A stretch of 8,101 nucleotides of DNA from Verrucomicrobiota bacterium (GTDB taxonomy: Bacteria > Verrucomicrobiota > Verrucomicrobiia > Limisphaerales > UBA8199): contig JAPLUA010000449.1 of the NCBI GenBank assembly GCA_026397855.1, positions 2,092-10,192 of the forward strand. Direction: 5' to 3'. This document shows, piece by piece, positions 6,223 through 8,101 of this stretch. The notes under the pieces were generated by a model. The model saw nothing but the letters and a program-made list of their open reading frames with translations, was not told where the DNA came from and did no database searches. Both the position numbers and the translations under genes were made by a program. The first letter of the stretch is position 1. Each line of letters starts with the position of its first letter.

Positions 6223-7821
6223 ATGAACCACCACTCCTTATCCCGACGCCACTTCCTGCAACTGACCGCCAGCGCCGCCGCGGGCGCGGCCGCCTGGAAA
6301 TTCGGCCGGGGGTTCGCGCAGGCGGCTCCCGCCGGTGATGCTCCCGGGCTGCCGTTTGAAACCGTCCTGGCCGGGCCGGCCAAGGGCCCGTGGCGCCGGC
6401 TCTTCCTCGATGCCTGGGCCGTTGAGGAGTCGGCGGGCTTGACGCGGGTGTTTCATGCTGCCGAGAAGCATCCCGGCAACCCGGTGCTCAAGGGCGAGAA
6501 GCCCTGGGAGACTGTGCCGGCCGCCATTACCGGCCCCTACGTGTATGGCACGGTGGCATGGGAAGGCGACAAGCTGCGGATGTGGTACCAGATTCTCACC
6601 AAGGGCAATCATGTGGCCTGCGCCGAGTCCACCGACGGCATCCACTGGACCAGGCCCGAGTTGGGCATCGTCGAGTTCAACGGCTCAAAAGCCAACAACC
6701 TCTCCGTCTCGGCCTTCCATCCGGAACTGGCGGGCGGCGAGTGCCACAATCCGAGCGTGATCCGGTGCCCGAACGCCACGGACCCACAGAAACGCTACGC
6801 GCTCTACGGGTTCGACGGCCCGGCGGGGCACGCCCGGGTGGCCTATTCGCCCGACGGCCTGCACTGGACCTACGTGCCCGAGACGAAGAAGAAGGCGCTG
6901 TTCAGCTCGTCGGATGTCGTCAACTTCTTCTACGACCCCTACCAGCAGCGCTACACCGTGACCTGGAAAACCCGCAGCCGCCGCGGTCGCGCGGTCGGGG
7001 TAGGATGGTCCGACGACGGCCTCGTGTGGAGCAAGCCCTACGACGGACCGCTGTTTGCCGCCGATGACCTTGACCCGGATGCCACGCAGATTTACGGCAT
7101 GCCGGTGTTCCCCTACCAGGGCCTCTACCTGGGGCTGCCGTGGATGTACAACGCCCGCTACTTCAAGTCCGGCGATTACAGCGTCAAGAAGCTCCACGAG
7201 GCGCAGGAGGGTTCCCCGCGCACGATGGAGATCCAGCTCGCCTGGAGCTGGGACCTGATCAGTTGGACGCGCGAGCCGGGGCGGCAGCAGTTTATCCCGC
7301 GCGGCGCCAAGGACCAGTGGGATCGTGACATGGTGCTCACCTCCCGCGCGCCGGTGCTCGTCGGGGACAAGCTCTATTTCTACTACGGCGGATGCGTCGG
7401 CGCGCATGACGACAAACGCGTCAACGCCGCCATCGGCCTGGCCACGCTGCGCCTCGACGGCTTCTGCTCGATGCGCGCAGGCGACGCCGAGGGCTGGCTC
7501 ATCAGCCGCCGCGACCCGTTCCGGCGGCCGGCCGTCACCATCAACGCCCGCACCGGCACGGACGGCTATGTGCTGGCGGAAATCCTCGACCGGAAGAACC
7601 GGGTGGTGCCGGGCTTCTCGAAGGATGACTGCCTCGCCTTCCGTGGCGATTCTGTCAGCCACGAGCTGAAATGGAAGTCGGCTGAAATCCCCGCCGCCCA
7701 GAAGGCGAATGATTACAAGATCCGCTTCCGGCTCAAGAACGCCGACCTCTACTCCTATCTGCCCGCGGACCTCGATCCGGGACAGCCGGATATTGCGCGG
7801 GTGGGGGCGGGGAAGGCGTGA
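6223..7821 (+). CDS. Tat-exported five-bladed-propeller glycosidase-like protein
   Basis: The 532-residue protein has a twin-arginine signal (SRRHFLQL at 7-14, alanine-rich core, AQA cleavage at 32-34), so it is probably folded in the cytoplasm before export. The mature part begins RRLFLDAWAVEESAGLTRVFH (58-78). Repeated S-x-DG-x-x-W blade motifs follow at 136-142 (STDGIHW), 209-215 (SPDGLHW), 263-269 (SDDGLVW) and, degenerate, near 342-348. This fits the five-bladed beta-propeller of GH32/GH43/GH62-like enzymes (clans F and J), ending in a beta-sandwich-like region (about 435-510). The classic GH32 WMNDPNG box is absent, so the exact family and catalytic residues cannot be assigned. An acidic nucleophile may lie in FLDAW or ECHNPSVI. 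Such proteins are common in PVC bacteria and often annotated only as glycosyl-hydrolase-like. The ATG follows the DUF2961 stop by 3 bases with a weak AGAAG 6 nt upstream, suggesting translational coupling. Confidence 0.85.
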   Translation: MNHHSLSRRHFLQLTASAAAGAAAWKFGRGFAQAAPAGDAPGLPFETVLAGPAKGPWRRLFLDAWAVEESAGLTRVFHAAEKHPGNPVLKGEKPWETVPAAITGPYVYGTVAWEGDKLRMWYQILTKGNHVACAESTDGIHWTRPELGIVEFNGSKANNLSVSAFHPELAGGECHNPSVIRCPNATDPQKRYALYGFDGPAGHARVAYSPDGLHWTYVPETKKKALFSSSDVVNFFYDPYQQRYTVTWKTRSRRGRAVGVGWSDDGLVWSKPYDGPLFAADDLDPDATQIYGMPVFPYQGLYLGLPWMYNARYFKSGDYSVKKLHEAQEGSPRTMEIQLAWSWDLISWTREPGRQQFIPRGAKDQWDRDMVLTSRAPVLVGDKLYFYYGGCVGAHDDKRVNAAIGLATLRLDGFCSMRAGDAEGWLISRRDPFRRPAVTINARTGTDGYVLAEILDRKNRVVPGFSKDDCLAFRGDSVSHELKWKSAEIPAAQKANDYKIRFRLKNADLYSYLPADLDPGQPDIARVGAGKA

Positions 7822-8101
7822 GGGGGCCGGGGCCGCAACATCCAACATCCAACATCCAACATCGAATATCCAATTGGTGGCGGGGATGCTGGCTTGCATG
7901 CCTCTTGGGGGTCGTAGGCTGCGCGGGGCGGGCTGGGGCTGAGGTTGCTCGCGTTGCCATTTACAAGGACGACATCCCGGACTCGGGGGCTCCTGCCTCG
8001 CCCGATTACCTTGCCCGCCTGCTGGACGGTCCGGAGTTCAGGTCGGAGTTTCTCAACAGCGAGGGGCTGGCCGATGCCCGGTCCCTGAACCGCGAGCGCT
8101 T
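7818..8101 (+). CDS. Probable exported alpha/beta (GATase-like) protein, N-terminus (partial)
   Basis: The frame is open to the right edge. A GTG at 7818 overlaps the preceding TGA as GTGA, with a purine-rich GGGGAAGG just upstream, so coupled translation is possible. From that start, residues 26-41 (LACLLGVVGCAGRAGA) form a signal peptide, with VVGC resembling a lipobox. The next part, VARVAIYKDDIPDS (43-56), looks like a first beta-strand, followed by helix-like sequence (PDYLARLLDG) and DARSLNRERF. This strand-helix layout resembles proteins with an N-terminal class I glutamine-amidotransferase-like fold (ThuA-like or BPL_N-like) that accompany glycosidases in PVC bacteria. That assignment is pattern-based and weak. 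The first ~20 residues are encoded partly by a heptanucleotide repeat and look unlike a normal n-region. No in-frame ATG exists, while an out-of-frame ATG at 7885 reads MLAC, so the real start or frame here may be disturbed. Confidence 0.55.
   Translation, partial: MRGPGPQHPTSNIQHRISNWWRGCWLACLLGVVGCAGRAGAEVARVAIYKDDIPDSGAPASPDYLARLLDGPEFRSEFLNSEGLADARSLNRER
7836..7877 (+). repeat. Heptanucleotide tandem repeat (CAACATC)4 plus decayed units
   Basis: Four perfect CAACATC units (7836-7863) are followed by GAATATC and CAATTGG, which keep the 7-nt spacing but diverge. It lies in the junction between two operon genes, inside the apparent N-terminal codons of the downstream one. I recall similar CCAACAT heptamer arrays scattered between genes in Verrucomicrobia, which I cannot check here. 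Confidence 0.85.

Noticed and set aside
7836..7877. CRISPR-like array
   Set aside because: The units are 7 nt long and contiguous with no spacers; this is a simple tandem repeat.
6685..7899. Long minus-strand open frame opposite the propeller gene
   Set aside because: It is a shadow of a well-supported plus-strand gene in high-GC DNA, and its composition (V, R, A, H-rich) is typical of antisense frames.

Overview
The window is GC-rich and looks like a member of the Verrucomicrobiota or a close PVC relative, probably from an assembled environmental genome. This is inferred from the gene types together: a long barrel-less protein of autotransporter-type beta-strand repeats with a short C-terminal tail module, a DUF2961/GH172-like secreted protein, a Tat-exported beta-propeller glycosidase-like protein, and intergenic palindromes of a kind I associate with this phylum. 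There is no rRNA or other direct taxonomic marker.

Layout. Positions 1-383 (minus) hold the N-terminal part of a GHMP-kinase-like gene that leaves the window at its left edge. A clear rho-independent terminator (425-456, minus) separates it from a large minus-strand gene (660-4031) for a secreted beta-helix/autotransporter-repeat protein. The natural C-terminal tail of that protein lies in another frame at 487-687, just beyond a diverged direct repeat with a 74-nt offset that breaks the frame. A 701-nt gap (4032-4732) carries a near-consensus sigma70-type promoter for the minus-strand gene, an inverted repeat over its predicted transcription start, two hairpin-type intergenic repeats, and a G8/C8 inverted homopolymer pair.

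On the plus strand, 4733-6219 encodes a DUF2961/GH172-like exported protein, read in two frames. The first ends at 6016 and the rest lies at 5974-6219; the switch point is at a G-run that is also an in-phase -1 slippery heptamer. Three bases later comes a Tat-signal five-bladed-propeller glycosidase-like gene (6223-7821). Its stop codon overlaps a possible GTG start of a third gene (7818 to the right edge) whose visible alpha/beta N-terminus resembles class I glutamine-amidotransferase-like domains. A heptanucleotide tandem repeat sits inside the apparent start of this third gene.

How they work together. The three plus-strand genes are tightly packed and look like an operon for extracytoplasmic glycan breakdown: two glycosidase-like enzymes, exported by Sec and Tat respectively, plus a third probably exported protein. 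The divergent beta-repeat protein is probably a surface or secreted adhesin-like or structural protein. Apparent frame breaks recur in this short window (DUF2961 gene, beta-repeat tail, possibly the kinase N-terminus and the start of the last gene). Two would be explained by one missing base in a G or C run, so assembly or sequencing indels are a serious alternative to biological explanations.
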